In this document: positions 45,078 to 52,896 of the stretch, in pieces | Position numbering within the stretch: position 1 is the first letter of the stretch | Layout of the letters: the number at the start of each line of letters is the position of its first letter | DNA from: Phycisphaerae bacterium | Lineage (GTDB): Bacteria > Planctomycetota > Phycisphaerae > UBA1845 | Assembly: GCA_022072505.1 (NCBI GenBank) | Contig: JAJVHU010000009.1 | Span: forward strand, 1 to 64,000 | Direction of reading: 5' to 3' | DNA: 64,000 nt | The notes under the pieces: model-generated | Databases searched by the model: none | Told to the model about the DNA's origin: nothing | What the model saw: only the letters and a program-made list of their open reading frames with translations | Translations under genes and position numbers: made by a program

Positions 45078-45545
45078 ATGTGGCCGTGGAATGACTCAGC
45101 CGCGTGGAACGCCCTCTGCCGGGGTCAGACATGCCCCCTGTGCGTTCCGAACGCACCGCCGGACACGATCCTGTCCCTGCCTGCCGCACACGTCGTCGTT
45201 CCGCGCCTTGCGTGTCTGCCCGGATACGTTTGCCTCGTGTACCGCCGCCACGCCGTCGAGGTTCACGACCTGACGAACGCCGAGGTCGCAGCGTTCACCG
45301 CCGACCTGCTGCGGGTCAGCGCGGCGGTCAAGCGCCTGCGCCGCGCCGTCAAGATGAATCTCGCAAGCCTCGGGAACCTCGTCCCGCATCTTCACGTTCA
45401 CGTCTGCCCGCGCAGTCCCGGCGACCGGTTTGAAGGGCGCCCGCTTGATCCCGGCGACGTGTGCGGCGACGTGTATGCGGATGCCGAGCACGAGTCGTAT
45501 GTCGCCGCCTTGCGGCTGGCGCTCGCGCCGTCGTGTCCGCAATAA
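45078..45545 (+). CDS. HIT-family protein
   Basis: 155 residues. The C-terminal part has GNLVPHLHVHVCPR, the His-x-His-x-His triad of histidine triad hydrolases, and the N-terminal part has CPLC followed by DTILSLPAAHVVV as in HIT proteins that cleave nucleotide phosphoesters (Ap4A, AMP-amide or similar). The frame is open upstream to 44820, but the earlier residues are Arg/Pro-rich, so I start at ATG 45078. No good ribosome binding site is seen. Divergent from the propeller gene, 290 bp apart. Confidence 0.8.
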   Translation: MWPWNDSAAWNALCRGQTCPLCVPNAPPDTILSLPAAHVVVPRLACLPGYVCLVYRRHAVEVHDLTNAEVAAFTADLLRVSAAVKRLRRAVKMNLASLGNLVPHLHVHVCPRSPGDRFEGRPLDPGDVCGDVYADAEHESYVAALRLALAPSCPQ

Positions 45546-45643
45546 GCCCGGATGGCGCGCCGCGTTGACGCCGGGGTGTCGCCGGCTACAAAAGTCTGCC
45601 GCATCCGCAACCTTGCACCGCCGCTGAAAAGACGGAACCGCGC

Positions 45644-46444
45644 ATGAGACTGATCGACACGCACGCACACCTGACGTATCCGGGTCTTGTCGAACGCATC
45701 GACGAGGTGCTGGCGCGCTGCGCTGAAGCGGGCGTCGAGCGGGTCATCACGATCGGGACGGACGCGGAGGAGATTCTCGCCGCGCTGCGTCTTGCCGAGC
45801 GCTGCCCGGATCGCGTGTTCGCCGCAGCCGGGTTTCATCCGCATGAGGCCGCGAAGATCGCCGACCCGGACTGGACCGTCCTGCGCGAGGCGCTGGCGCA
45901 TCCGGCGGTGGTCGGTTTCGGCGAGATGGGGCTTGACTATCATTATGACTTCGCTCCGCGTGACATTCAGCAGCGCGTCTTCCGCAGGCAGCTCGATCTC
46001 GCGTCGGAGTTCGGTCTGCCGATCATCATTCATTGCCGCGAGGCGTTCGACGACCTCCGCCCGATCCTGCTGGCCGCCGGGTTCGAAGGCCGCCGGGTCG
46101 TGTTTCACTGCTTCACGGGGACGTCGGAGGAGGCGGCGGCGATCGCCGGGCACGGCTGGCGGGTCTCCTTCACCGGCATCGTCACGTTCAAAGGATCGAC
46201 GCAGCTTCAGGCGATCGCCCGGACGTACCCCGCGGATCAACTGATGATCGAGACGGACTCGCCGTATCTGTCCCCGGTCCCGGTGCGCGGCGTCAAGCCG
46301 AATGAGCCGGCCCACGTCGCCCACGTCGCCCGGTTTCTGGCGGAACTGCGCGGCGAGCCTTACGATGGGTTGGCGCGGCGGACGTGGGAGAACAGCCTCG
46401 CGTTTTTCCGTCGTCAGAGCGGCGCCGAAATGCAGAAAGGATGA
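45644..46444 (+). CDS. tatD: TatD-family metal-dependent hydrolase
   Basis: 266 residues, normal length. Two-metal TIM-barrel nuclease: IDTHAHL binds the first metal, GFHPHEA follows, then the catalytic-region Glu in GEMGLDYHYD, LPIIIHCREA, VVFHCFTG and the C-terminal ETDSPYLSPVPVRG. TatD proteins act as 3'-5' DNA exonucleases in repair and DNA turnover, and some deacylate D-aminoacyl-tRNA. It follows the HIT gene by 98 bp on the same strand. Confidence 0.9.
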   Translation: MRLIDTHAHLTYPGLVERIDEVLARCAEAGVERVITIGTDAEEILAALRLAERCPDRVFAAAGFHPHEAAKIADPDWTVLREALAHPAVVGFGEMGLDYHYDFAPRDIQQRVFRRQLDLASEFGLPIIIHCREAFDDLRPILLAAGFEGRRVVFHCFTGTSEEAAAIAGHGWRVSFTGIVTFKGSTQLQAIARTYPADQLMIETDSPYLSPVPVRGVKPNEPAHVAHVARFLAELRGEPYDGLARRTWENSLAFFRRQSGAEMQKG

Positions 46445-46498
46445 TCTGCGCTGAGCCGCGAGGTCCGCCTTGCGCGGCGCTACCGCGCGGCGCAATCT

Positions 46499-46518
46499 CG
46501 CGGGCTGAAGCCGCGCGG
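46499..46518 (-). repeat. REP-like palindrome, third copy
   Basis: Reverse-complement copy of the CGCGCGGCTTCAGCCCGCG core seen twice at 42951-43031. It sits in the 139-bp gap between tatD and the OleA-like gene. Confidence 0.65.
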
Positions 46519-46583
46519 CTCGGGTAAGCGGTTCCGCCTGGACCCGTCACAGCGAGGCGCGGGCGCGGATCCGGACAGCATTG

Positions 46584-47633
46584 ATGATGCAATATGAACA
46601 CGTCTGTCTTGAGGGGTTCGGGACGGTGCTGCCGCCGAGGGTGGTCACGTCCCTGGAGGTCGAGGAGCGGCTCGCGCCGGTGTACGCGCGGTTCGGCGTC
46701 CACGCCGGGCGCCTCGAACTGATGAGCGGTGTCCGGGAGCGGCGCTTTTTCGAGGAAGGCGTCCTGCCCAGCGATTCCGCCGCCGAGGCCGGACGCGCCG
46801 CTCTGGCCGCTTCAGGCGTGACCCCCGACCGGATCGGGGCGGTCTTTCATACCGGTGTCTCACGCGACTGCATCGAACCGGCCACCGCCTCCTTTGTTCA
46901 CGAAAAACTCGGCCTCGGCGGCGACGTCCTCCTTTTTGACATCTCCAACGCCTGTCTCGGTTTCGCCGACGGAATGATCGTTCTGGCGAACATGATCGAA
47001 CTGGGGCAGGTGGAGCGAGGCTTGATCGTCGCCGGCGAGAGCGGTCGGCAGCTCGTCGAGAGCACGATCGAACACCTCCTGACGGCGCCGGAGCTGACGA
47101 AGCGACAGTTCAAGGACGCCTTCGCGTCGTTGACGATCGGGTCGGGCGCGGCGGCGCTGGTGATGGCGCACGAGTCCGTGTCGCGCACGGGGCACCGTCT
47201 TCTCGGCGGCGTCGCCCGCGCCGCCACCGAGCACAGCGACCTGTGTCGGGGAACCGGCGACGCGGCGTTCACGCCCGGCGCCCGGATGATCATGAACACG
47301 GATTCGGAGACGTTGCTTGAGCAGGGGTGCCGTCTCGCCGCGCAGACATGGGAGGCGTTCAAACTGCGCCTCGGCTGGTCGAACACCGACGTGGATCACA
47401 GCTTCACTCACCAGGTCGGCGTCGCTCACCGCGAGCGCCTTTACGAGGTTACCGGACTGGACGCCCGGCGCGACTTCTCCACGCTGGAGTTTCTCGGCAA
47501 CGTCGGGTCCGTTTCGCTCCCGCTGACGATGGCGATGGGTACGGAGCGGAACCCTCCTGCCGTGGGAGACCGGGTCGCTCTGCTGGGCATCGGCAGCGGT
47601 CTTTCCTGCGCCATGCTCGGGGTGGAGTGGTGA
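46584..47633 (+). CDS. OleA-like 3-oxoacyl-ACP synthase III family thiolase
   Basis: 349 residues. Thiolase-fold condensing enzyme with the triad Cys124 (SNACLGF), His276 (FTHQVG) and Asn306 (FLGNVGS). Several features follow OleA, which joins two fatty acyl-CoAs head to head to start long-chain olefin synthesis, more closely than FabH: EERLAPVYARFG, SRDCIEPATASFV (its Glu corresponds to the cross-dimer Glu of OleA), DLCRGTGD and the ending LLGIGSGLSCAMLGVEW. No oleB, oleC or oleD is in the window, so either the partners lie elsewhere or the product is different. The start could be either of two adjacent ATGs; no clear ribosome binding site. Confidence 0.8.
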   Translation: MMQYEHVCLEGFGTVLPPRVVTSLEVEERLAPVYARFGVHAGRLELMSGVRERRFFEEGVLPSDSAAEAGRAALAASGVTPDRIGAVFHTGVSRDCIEPATASFVHEKLGLGGDVLLFDISNACLGFADGMIVLANMIELGQVERGLIVAGESGRQLVESTIEHLLTAPELTKRQFKDAFASLTIGSGAAALVMAHESVSRTGHRLLGGVARAATEHSDLCRGTGDAAFTPGARMIMNTDSETLLEQGCRLAAQTWEAFKLRLGWSNTDVDHSFTHQVGVAHRERLYEVTGLDARRDFSTLEFLGNVGSVSLPLTMAMGTERNPPAVGDRVALLGIGSGLSCAMLGVEW

Positions 47634-47874
47634 TCCCTCCGAGAACCGTCCGGCGTTGACCGCCGTCAGACGAAAAACCGGCGACAAACCGCAGTCCCTC
47701 GTGCAATGCCCGACCCTTTCCACTACATCCTCAAGATAGGGAATTCGGTTCCGGCTTGAATAACGGCCGGGAGGTTCGGTTGGTAAGGGTTGACCGGAAT
47801 GTCCGGAACGCGGGAAAACCCCGCTGGTTTGAGGCTGGAGGTCGCAGATTCGGTCCGAAGATCGTTCGCTGACG

Positions 47875-48477
47875 ATGCCGGCGAAAAAATCCGAACCTGT
47901 TCCGAGCGGGAAGTCAGTCGACCGGTCCGCGGGGTGGGACCGGGCGGATTTCGCTGCGCGCTTCCGCGATGCGTACCGCACGTTGTGGTTGATCGCCGGC
48001 GGCGTGTTGGGATCGCGCTCAGGGATCGAGGACGTGCTTCAGGAAGCGGCGGCCGTGGCGTTGAGCAAGCCGGACCAGTTCCAGGCTGGAACGAGCTTCC
48101 GGGCGTGGATGGGACAGATCGTCCGGTTCGTGGCGCTCAATCACGGGCGGCGGGTGCAGCGCGAGGGAGCAAACGTCGCGGAGCTGGATCAGCTCCCTCA
48201 GCGATCGGCGTCGCCGGGACCGGGCATGCCTTCCGGGCGCGAGCGACGGTGGACGGCGTCGGACGCGGACCGGCTGGGCTTTGATGACGAGTTGTTGACG
48301 CATCTGCGCGACTTGAGCGAGACGGCGCGGGCGTGCCTGCTGCTGAGGACGATCGAGGGGCTGGAGTATTCGGAGATTTCGAAAGCGCTGGACATTCCCG
48401 AGGGCACGGCGATGAGCCACGTGCATCGCAGCCGCCGCCAGCTTCGAGAGCGGTTGTCGCATCGGGCGCCCGAATGA
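47875..48477 (+). CDS. ECF-type RNA polymerase sigma factor
   Basis: 200 residues. Region 2 spans about 25-95 (FRDAYRTLWLIAGGVLGSR, IEDVLQEAAAVAL, FRAWMGQIVRFVALNHGRR). Region 4 spans about 140-195 (LSETARACLLLRTIEGLEY, SEISKALDIPEGTAMSHVHRS). Only regions 2 and 4 are present, as in extracytoplasmic-function sigma factors. It lies 10 bp before a putative membrane anti-sigma gene and probably controls envelope or stress genes. ATG 47875; the upstream 241 bp hold no gene. Confidence 0.85.
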   Translation: MPAKKSEPVPSGKSVDRSAGWDRADFAARFRDAYRTLWLIAGGVLGSRSGIEDVLQEAAAVALSKPDQFQAGTSFRAWMGQIVRFVALNHGRRVQREGANVAELDQLPQRSASPGPGMPSGRERRWTASDADRLGFDDELLTHLRDLSETARACLLLRTIEGLEYSEISKALDIPEGTAMSHVHRSRRQLRERLSHRAPE

Positions 48478-48487
48478 TGAACCGGAC

Positions 48488-49273
48488 ATGAGCGAACGAC
48501 AGGATTCAACCCGGATGGAGGCGTACCTCGACGGCCGGCTCGCCAAGGCGGAACAAGCCGCCTTCGAGCGGGCGGTTGCGGACGATCCGGATGCGCGGGC
48601 GGAAATTGAAGTGCAGCGCCGCATCGACGCGGCGCTGCGGCGCGAGTTTGCCCCGCCGGCGGAGATGCCCACCCTGTGGACCAACGGGCAGACCTTCCCG
48701 GCGGGGCAGCTTTCCTCGCCTGACCGCGCGGCAAGGCGCTTCCCGCGCCGCACGACCTGGGCGCTGGCGGCGGCGCTGGCGCTCGCCGTCACCGCCGCGG
48801 TTTATGTCGCGCTGACGTCTTCGCCCCCCGCGGTGACGCCGATCGTCAGGCATCGCGAGTCGTTTGTCGAGGTGCGCGAGCGTCTGCTGGCCGACCGGTT
48901 TGAGCCGGACTGGGTCTGCGAGGTGGGTCCGAAGTTCGCGATGTCGGTGTACTGGCGCCTCGGGCAGCCGCTGCTGGTCGGCGCGATTCCGAGCGGCGTG
49001 AACGTCCTCGGCTGGTCCTACTGCAACGCGCTGAGCCCGGAGACGATGGTGCTTCTGACTCGGGTGGACGACCGCCCGGTGGTCATTTATGTCGACCGCA
49101 AAGCGCATGACCGGTCTCAGTCGGCGCCGGAGGGGCTGCGTCTTTTCAGGGGCGAAGTCGGCGATCTGGTGCTGTATGAGTTGACGCAAGCCGAGTCGGC
49201 GTCGGTGCTTCCGCTCTTTTTTGAGCCGGCGATCGAGGAGGGTTGGAAGGACATTTCCATCTACGAAGACTAG
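48488..49273 (+). CDS. Putative anti-sigma factor, single-pass membrane protein
   Basis: 261 residues. The cytosolic N terminus (MEAYLDGRLAKAEQAAFERAV) has the helical start common in anti-sigma proteins but lacks the HxxxCxxC zinc motif. One membrane helix lies at about 97-117. The periplasmic domain (about 120-261) has GQPLLVGAIPSGVNVLGWSY and is not recognised. Its position 10 bp behind the ECF sigma gene is the main reason for the call. Confidence 0.6.
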   Translation: MSERQDSTRMEAYLDGRLAKAEQAAFERAVADDPDARAEIEVQRRIDAALRREFAPPAEMPTLWTNGQTFPAGQLSSPDRAARRFPRRTTWALAAALALAVTAAVYVALTSSPPAVTPIVRHRESFVEVRERLLADRFEPDWVCEVGPKFAMSVYWRLGQPLLVGAIPSGVNVLGWSYCNALSPETMVLLTRVDDRPVVIYVDRKAHDRSQSAPEGLRLFRGEVGDLVLYELTQAESASVLPLFFEPAIEEGWKDISIYED

Positions 49274-49396
49274 CGACGACGCGGATGCCGCTGAGGTTCG
49301 GGCGGCGGGACAGGCGGAAGGCGGATTGCGGGGCGCATGCGCCGCCGCCCGGCCGCTGAAGGAAACGTTCGGTCGCCAACGAAGAGAGGTTTGACA

Positions 49397-50467
49397 ATGA
49401 GGTCCACGGTCAAGTCTTTCAAATCCTGGGGAACACCCCGGTCTGCGGGGCGCTCCGCGTTCACGTTGATCGAGCTGCTGACGGTCATCCTCATTCTCGG
49501 GGTGCTGATCGCGATCCTCGTTCCCTCGATGTCCGCGGCCCGGGCGGCGGGGAAGGACGCCTCGACCGCGGGGACGCTGTCCGCGATTCAGACGGCGCTG
49601 GAGGCGTTCAAAGACGAGCACGGAAAGACGTTCCCGCGCTCCGGCGGCTATCCCCCGTCGTTCATGCACCCCAACCTCTACGACCGGGACAACCAGCCGG
49701 TGTTCACGATGGCGCAGGGCGCCAACGGCCGCTTTCCCTTCCTCGCCGGATATCCGAAAGTTTACGGCGCGCATTACCTTTCCGCGATGTTGATGGGCGT
49801 CGACCGGCAAGGGTACGTGCGCCGGTCGGACGTTCCGCCGGACCTTCTCGGCCAGCCGGAGCGCTGGTACACCGTTCTGGACGATCAGGGGACGCTGCTT
49901 CCGCGCGCCGCGTCCTATCTCGACGCCTCACGCGTGCGCCTGATCCGCACGGATGAGCTTCCGGGCGCGTACAACCCGGTTCATTTCCCGAACTGGGAGA
50001 TGATGAAGCACCTGCCGGTCATCACTGACGCGCACGACCGCCCGGTGCTTTACTACGTCCCGCACCGGCACGGCTCGCTCCAGAACATGATGGAGTGGTA
50101 CTACAGTCCGACGAATCATTACCCCGACGGTCCGCCGATCTACTACCACGTGGACAACGCCGGATTCACGGGCATCCTCAGCGAACCGTTGTACAACCAG
50201 CCGGGGTGGAACTTCGGGCGCGGCGGGCTTCACCGCATCGCCCGCCCCGGGCACGAACTGACCGCCCTGGACATCGACGACGATCGCAACCGCGACTCCC
50301 TCGCACGCTACGTCCTGGACATGCGGGCCTTCCGCTCCCTGCCCGAGAGGACGGCGAAGTCGCCTTTGCGCCCGGTGAACAAGGACACGTACCTGCTGAT
50401 CACGGCCGGGCGCGACGCAATTTACGGCTCGCCCGACGACGTGCGCAATTTCGAGTCGGGGGAGTGA
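49397..50467 (+). CDS. Prepilin-like protein (type II secretion pseudopilin)
   Basis: 356 residues. The type IV prepilin signature is clear: a basic leader ending RSA followed by FTLIELLTVILILGVLIAIL, with Glu at position 5 of the mature protein. Cleavage would be after Ala rather than the usual Gly. The soluble part (about 50-356) is longer than in ordinary pilins and carries many Tyr/Pro/His residues, as in the large planctomycete family of prepilin N-terminal cleavage proteins, whose roles are mostly unknown. It would use a prepilin peptidase not in this window. ATG 49397 follows AGAGAGG; 124 bp behind the anti-sigma gene. Confidence 0.8.
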   Translation: MRSTVKSFKSWGTPRSAGRSAFTLIELLTVILILGVLIAILVPSMSAARAAGKDASTAGTLSAIQTALEAFKDEHGKTFPRSGGYPPSFMHPNLYDRDNQPVFTMAQGANGRFPFLAGYPKVYGAHYLSAMLMGVDRQGYVRRSDVPPDLLGQPERWYTVLDDQGTLLPRAASYLDASRVRLIRTDELPGAYNPVHFPNWEMMKHLPVITDAHDRPVLYYVPHRHGSLQNMMEWYYSPTNHYPDGPPIYYHVDNAGFTGILSEPLYNQPGWNFGRGGLHRIARPGHELTALDIDDDRNRDSLARYVLDMRAFRSLPERTAKSPLRPVNKDTYLLITAGRDAIYGSPDDVRNFESGE

Positions 50468-50491
50468 GGGTCCCGCCTCACCCCGGTGAAG

Positions 50492-50533
50492 CCGCGGTCG
50501 CGTCGCCCGACGGCGCGCGACCGCGGTCCTTTT
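50492..50533 (+). terminator. Terminator between the prepilin-like gene and mcsB
   Basis: Arms 50492-50502 (CCGCGGTCGCG) and 50516-50526 make an 11-bp perfect stem with a 13-base loop, followed by TCCTTTT. It lies between convergent stops at 50467 and 50562. Confidence 0.75.
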
Positions 50534-50561
50534 CCCGGGCGCGAGGGTTCGCCGGGGCGAA

Positions 50562-51620
50562 TCAGTTCAGGCGGTGCAGACGCTCCCGCAGATACTCCGC
50601 GCGAAGCGCGCCCCGCTCCTCCCCGGACATCGTCCGCCCGGTCCGTTTCTGAAGGTGCGCCGGCTGCGTCGGCATGATGAGGTCGTTCAGCTCCTTGACG
50701 TCCATCTTCGGGAAGCGCCCGGTGGCGATGCCGAGGCGCAGGTGCGACAGGTGCAGGAGCGTCTCCTCACTGCTGATGATTCTCGCGGTGCGGAGGTTGC
50801 CGAACGCGCGCCAGATCCGGTCGTCGAGCTGGACCGGGCGCTTCTCGATCAGCGCCTGCCGCGCGGCGCGCTCGTATTCGACGACGCGCGGGATGATGCT
50901 TTCACCGAATTCCTCAACGATCTCCTCCTCGGATTTCCCGAGGGTCGTCTGATTCGATATCTGGTAAAAATCCCCGACGGCGTCGGTTCCCTCGCCGTAC
51001 AACCCCCGGATCGCCAGGCGAAGCTCCTCCGCCGCGCGGGCGACGCGGACGATCTCGTTCGTCAGCTTCAGGGCGGGCAGGTGCAGCATGACCGACACCC
51101 GGATGCCCGTCCCCAGGTTGGTCGGGCAGGCGGTCAGGTACCCCAGCCGCCCGTCAAACGCGAACTCGACCCGCTCGGCCAACTCGTCGTCGAGGGCGTT
51201 GATCTCTCCCCACAACGCCACGAGCTGGAGCCCGCTGCGCAACGCCTGAAGACGGACGTGGTCCTCCTCGTTGATCATGACCGCCAGCGTCTCGCCGCGC
51301 GTCACCACCACGCCGCGCGGGCCTGGCGCATCCGCGAGCTGCCGGCTGATCAGGTGGCGCTCGACGAGCACCTGACGGTCCAGCGGGTCCGCCGGGTCGA
51401 GATCCAGCGCGACCGCGTCCTTGCAGGATCGGCAGGACAGCGCCCCCTCGGACACCGTCCGCAGAATCTCGGCGAGGTCCGACTCCCCGGCCCGGTTGCG
51501 GAAAGGGTAGTTCGCCAGGTTCCGCGCCAGGCGGATGCGCGAGGAGATCACGACGTCGGACATCGGTCCGGTGCCTTGAAGCCACTCCCCTCGCTGCAGC
51601 ATCAGGTCGTCGATCGTCAT
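50562..51620 (-). CDS. mcsB: Protein-arginine kinase McsB
   Basis: 352 residues. ATP:guanido phosphotransferase fold that phosphorylates arginine side chains in proteins, marking them for ClpCP degradation in Bacillus. Motifs: SSRIRLARNLANYPF (phosphate-binding arginines), FDGRLGYLTACPTNLGTG with the active-site Cys165, and the C-terminal LLHLSHLRLGIATGRF. Length is normal. It overlaps mcsA by 4 bases (ATGA) and is its downstream partner. Neither ctsR nor clpC is adjacent, unlike in Firmicutes. Confidence 0.93.
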   Translation of the reverse strand: MTIDDLMLQRGEWLQGTGPMSDVVISSRIRLARNLANYPFRNRAGESDLAEILRTVSEGALSCRSCKDAVALDLDPADPLDRQVLVERHLISRQLADAPGPRGVVVTRGETLAVMINEEDHVRLQALRSGLQLVALWGEINALDDELAERVEFAFDGRLGYLTACPTNLGTGIRVSVMLHLPALKLTNEIVRVARAAEELRLAIRGLYGEGTDAVGDFYQISNQTTLGKSEEEIVEEFGESIIPRVVEYERAARQALIEKRPVQLDDRIWRAFGNLRTARIISSEETLLHLSHLRLGIATGRFPKMDVKELNDLIMPTQPAHLQKRTGRTMSGEERGALRAEYLRERLHRLN

Positions 51621-52111
51621 CGTTCTTCGAGGATCCGGATCTCGTCGCGCAGCCGCGCCGCGGCCTCATACTGCTCAGTCTCGACCGCCTGCTTCAGCGA
51701 CCGCTGAAGGCGGGACAACGTCGTCTGCCGCCGGGCGCTTTCGTCGGACGGTCCGGGAGTCTTGCCCGTGTGACGCGCGGCGCCTTCCTGCGCCTTCTCG
51801 ATGATCGGCTTGAGCAGGTCCGCGAACGCCGTGTAATCGTAGGGGCAGCCGAGCAGCCCCTGCTCGTGAAAATCCTTGAACGACGCGCCGCACTGCGGAC
51901 AGACGCGCTCCGCCAGGGATTTCAGGCCCAGCCCCTGCTTGATGAACTCCTCCAGGACGGTCGCCGACATCGTGTGCGGTTTGACGGCGACGCCCTCCTT
52001 CATCGCGCAGGACTCGCAAAGATGGCGCTCGACGGCTTCCCCGGACGGACGGATGTCGGTCAGGTGGACGCACGCCGAGTTCTTCTCACACGCCTGGCAG
52101 GGAATCGCCAT
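51617..52111 (-). CDS. mcsA: McsA-like zinc-finger activator of McsB (UvrB/UvrC motif)
   Basis: 164 residues. Four zinc-binding CxxC groups are arranged as in McsA: CQAC, CESC, CPQC and a lone C in GCPYDY. A C-terminal UvrB/UvrC helix-hairpin motif follows (LKQAVETEQYEAAARLRDEI). McsA binds and activates McsB. The gene overlaps mcsB and is transcribed first. The start ATG 52111 has no strong ribosome binding site. Confidence 0.9.
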   Translation of the reverse strand: MAIPCQACEKNSACVHLTDIRPSGEAVERHLCESCAMKEGVAVKPHTMSATVLEEFIKQGLGLKSLAERVCPQCGASFKDFHEQGLLGCPYDYTAFADLLKPIIEKAQEGAARHTGKTPGPSDESARRQTTLSRLQRSLKQAVETEQYEAAARLRDEIRILEER

Positions 52112-52289
52112 CGCAGTCGCACTCTTAAAACGGCGGGGGGCGATCCTCAGGAACGTCTCTCACCGTCCCCTGATTTTATCTTTCACGCTTTCAAGGGTCA
52201 AAAAACCGCAGGTCGCCGCGTTCGCGCCTCGCCGCCGCGACCCCGTGACATTTATCGTCGCTTTGCCCCGGACGACTTCTGCCTGGCGG

Positions 52290-52664
52290 TCATGCGCCCC
52301 CGAGCGGGCGTTCATACGACGCCCGACACCCCGGCGCCTCCGTCACCTCGACGCGGACCGCCGATCCCACGCCCGCCGATCGCACGCCCGTCAGGATCCA
52401 CTCCGCGACCGCCTCCGCCGTCGGACCGCGCTCCGCGAAACACGCCAGGTCGTTCAAGCGCCGATGCTCCAGTCCCGAAAGCAACCCGCGCAACACCCGC
52501 TGAAGCTCCTGAAAGTCCACCACCATCCCGCACGCATCCAGCTCCGTCGCCGCGCACTCCACCGACACCCGCCAGTCATGCCCGTGAAGCGCCTCCACGC
52601 TCCCGTCCGGAAGCGTCACCTGGTGCGTCGCGCAGAACCCGTCTTCGATGCATACTCGGTACAT
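52290..52664 (-). CDS. COG0720 pterin enzyme, PTPS-III type (QueD relative)
   Basis: 124 residues of the 6-pyruvoyl-tetrahydropterin synthase fold. Zinc ligands are His14 (ATHQV) plus the two His of LHGHDW, and VVDFQEL and the late Glu in VTEAPG are conserved. QueD has a catalytic Cys four residues before the HGH; here that position is Val and the next residue is Glu (VEALHGH). This fits the E-x2-HGH pattern of PTPS-III enzymes, which make 6-hydroxymethyl-dihydropterin for folate in place of FolB. I therefore favour folate synthesis over queuosine. Divergent from mqnE. Confidence 0.75.
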   Translation of the reverse strand: MYRVCIEDGFCATHQVTLPDGSVEALHGHDWRVSVECAATELDACGMVVDFQELQRVLRGLLSGLEHRRLNDLACFAERGPTAEAVAEWILTGVRSAGVGSAVRVEVTEAPGCRASYERPLGGA

Positions 52665-52796
52665 GTTCGATCCGCCCGTCCCCGCAACCTTGCGCCGCCG
52701 GTCGCTATCCCGCGCCGCCGCGAAGCACCACGCGGACGTTCCCGCCGCCGACGTTCCAGCGAAGCGCCCGACTTGGTGCGTCGCGGTTTCAGGCGT

Positions 52797-52802
52797 TATA
52801 CT
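52797..52802 (+). promoter_or_regulatory. Candidate -10 box of mqnE
   Basis: TATACT followed by CGCGGC, the same phrase as at 4963 (LptD-like). A weak TTGGTG -35 lies 18 bp upstream at 52773-52778. Transcription would start near 52809, about 90 bp before the mqnE ATG. Confidence 0.4.
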
Positions 52803-52896
52803 CGCGGCCTCCGCGTCGGCGAAGGCGGGCGCCGGCCGGTCCGGCTTCCCGGCGCGAGATTCAGAAACGGTGTGCGACGTGACGGTTGCGACGGCG

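Noticed and set aside
47790..48284. 164-codon frame overlapping the sigma factor
   Set aside because: Out-of-frame shadow of the ECF sigma gene, Gly/Arg-rich.
49397..50467. Calling the prepilin-like protein a major type IV pilin
   Set aside because: The soluble domain is about twice the usual length and there are no pilin assembly genes beside it; a family-level label is safer.
52648..52896. Upstream extension of mqnE to ATG 52648
   Set aside because: It would overlap the divergent pterin gene and place the -10 motif inside the coding region; similarity to MqnE begins at 52897.
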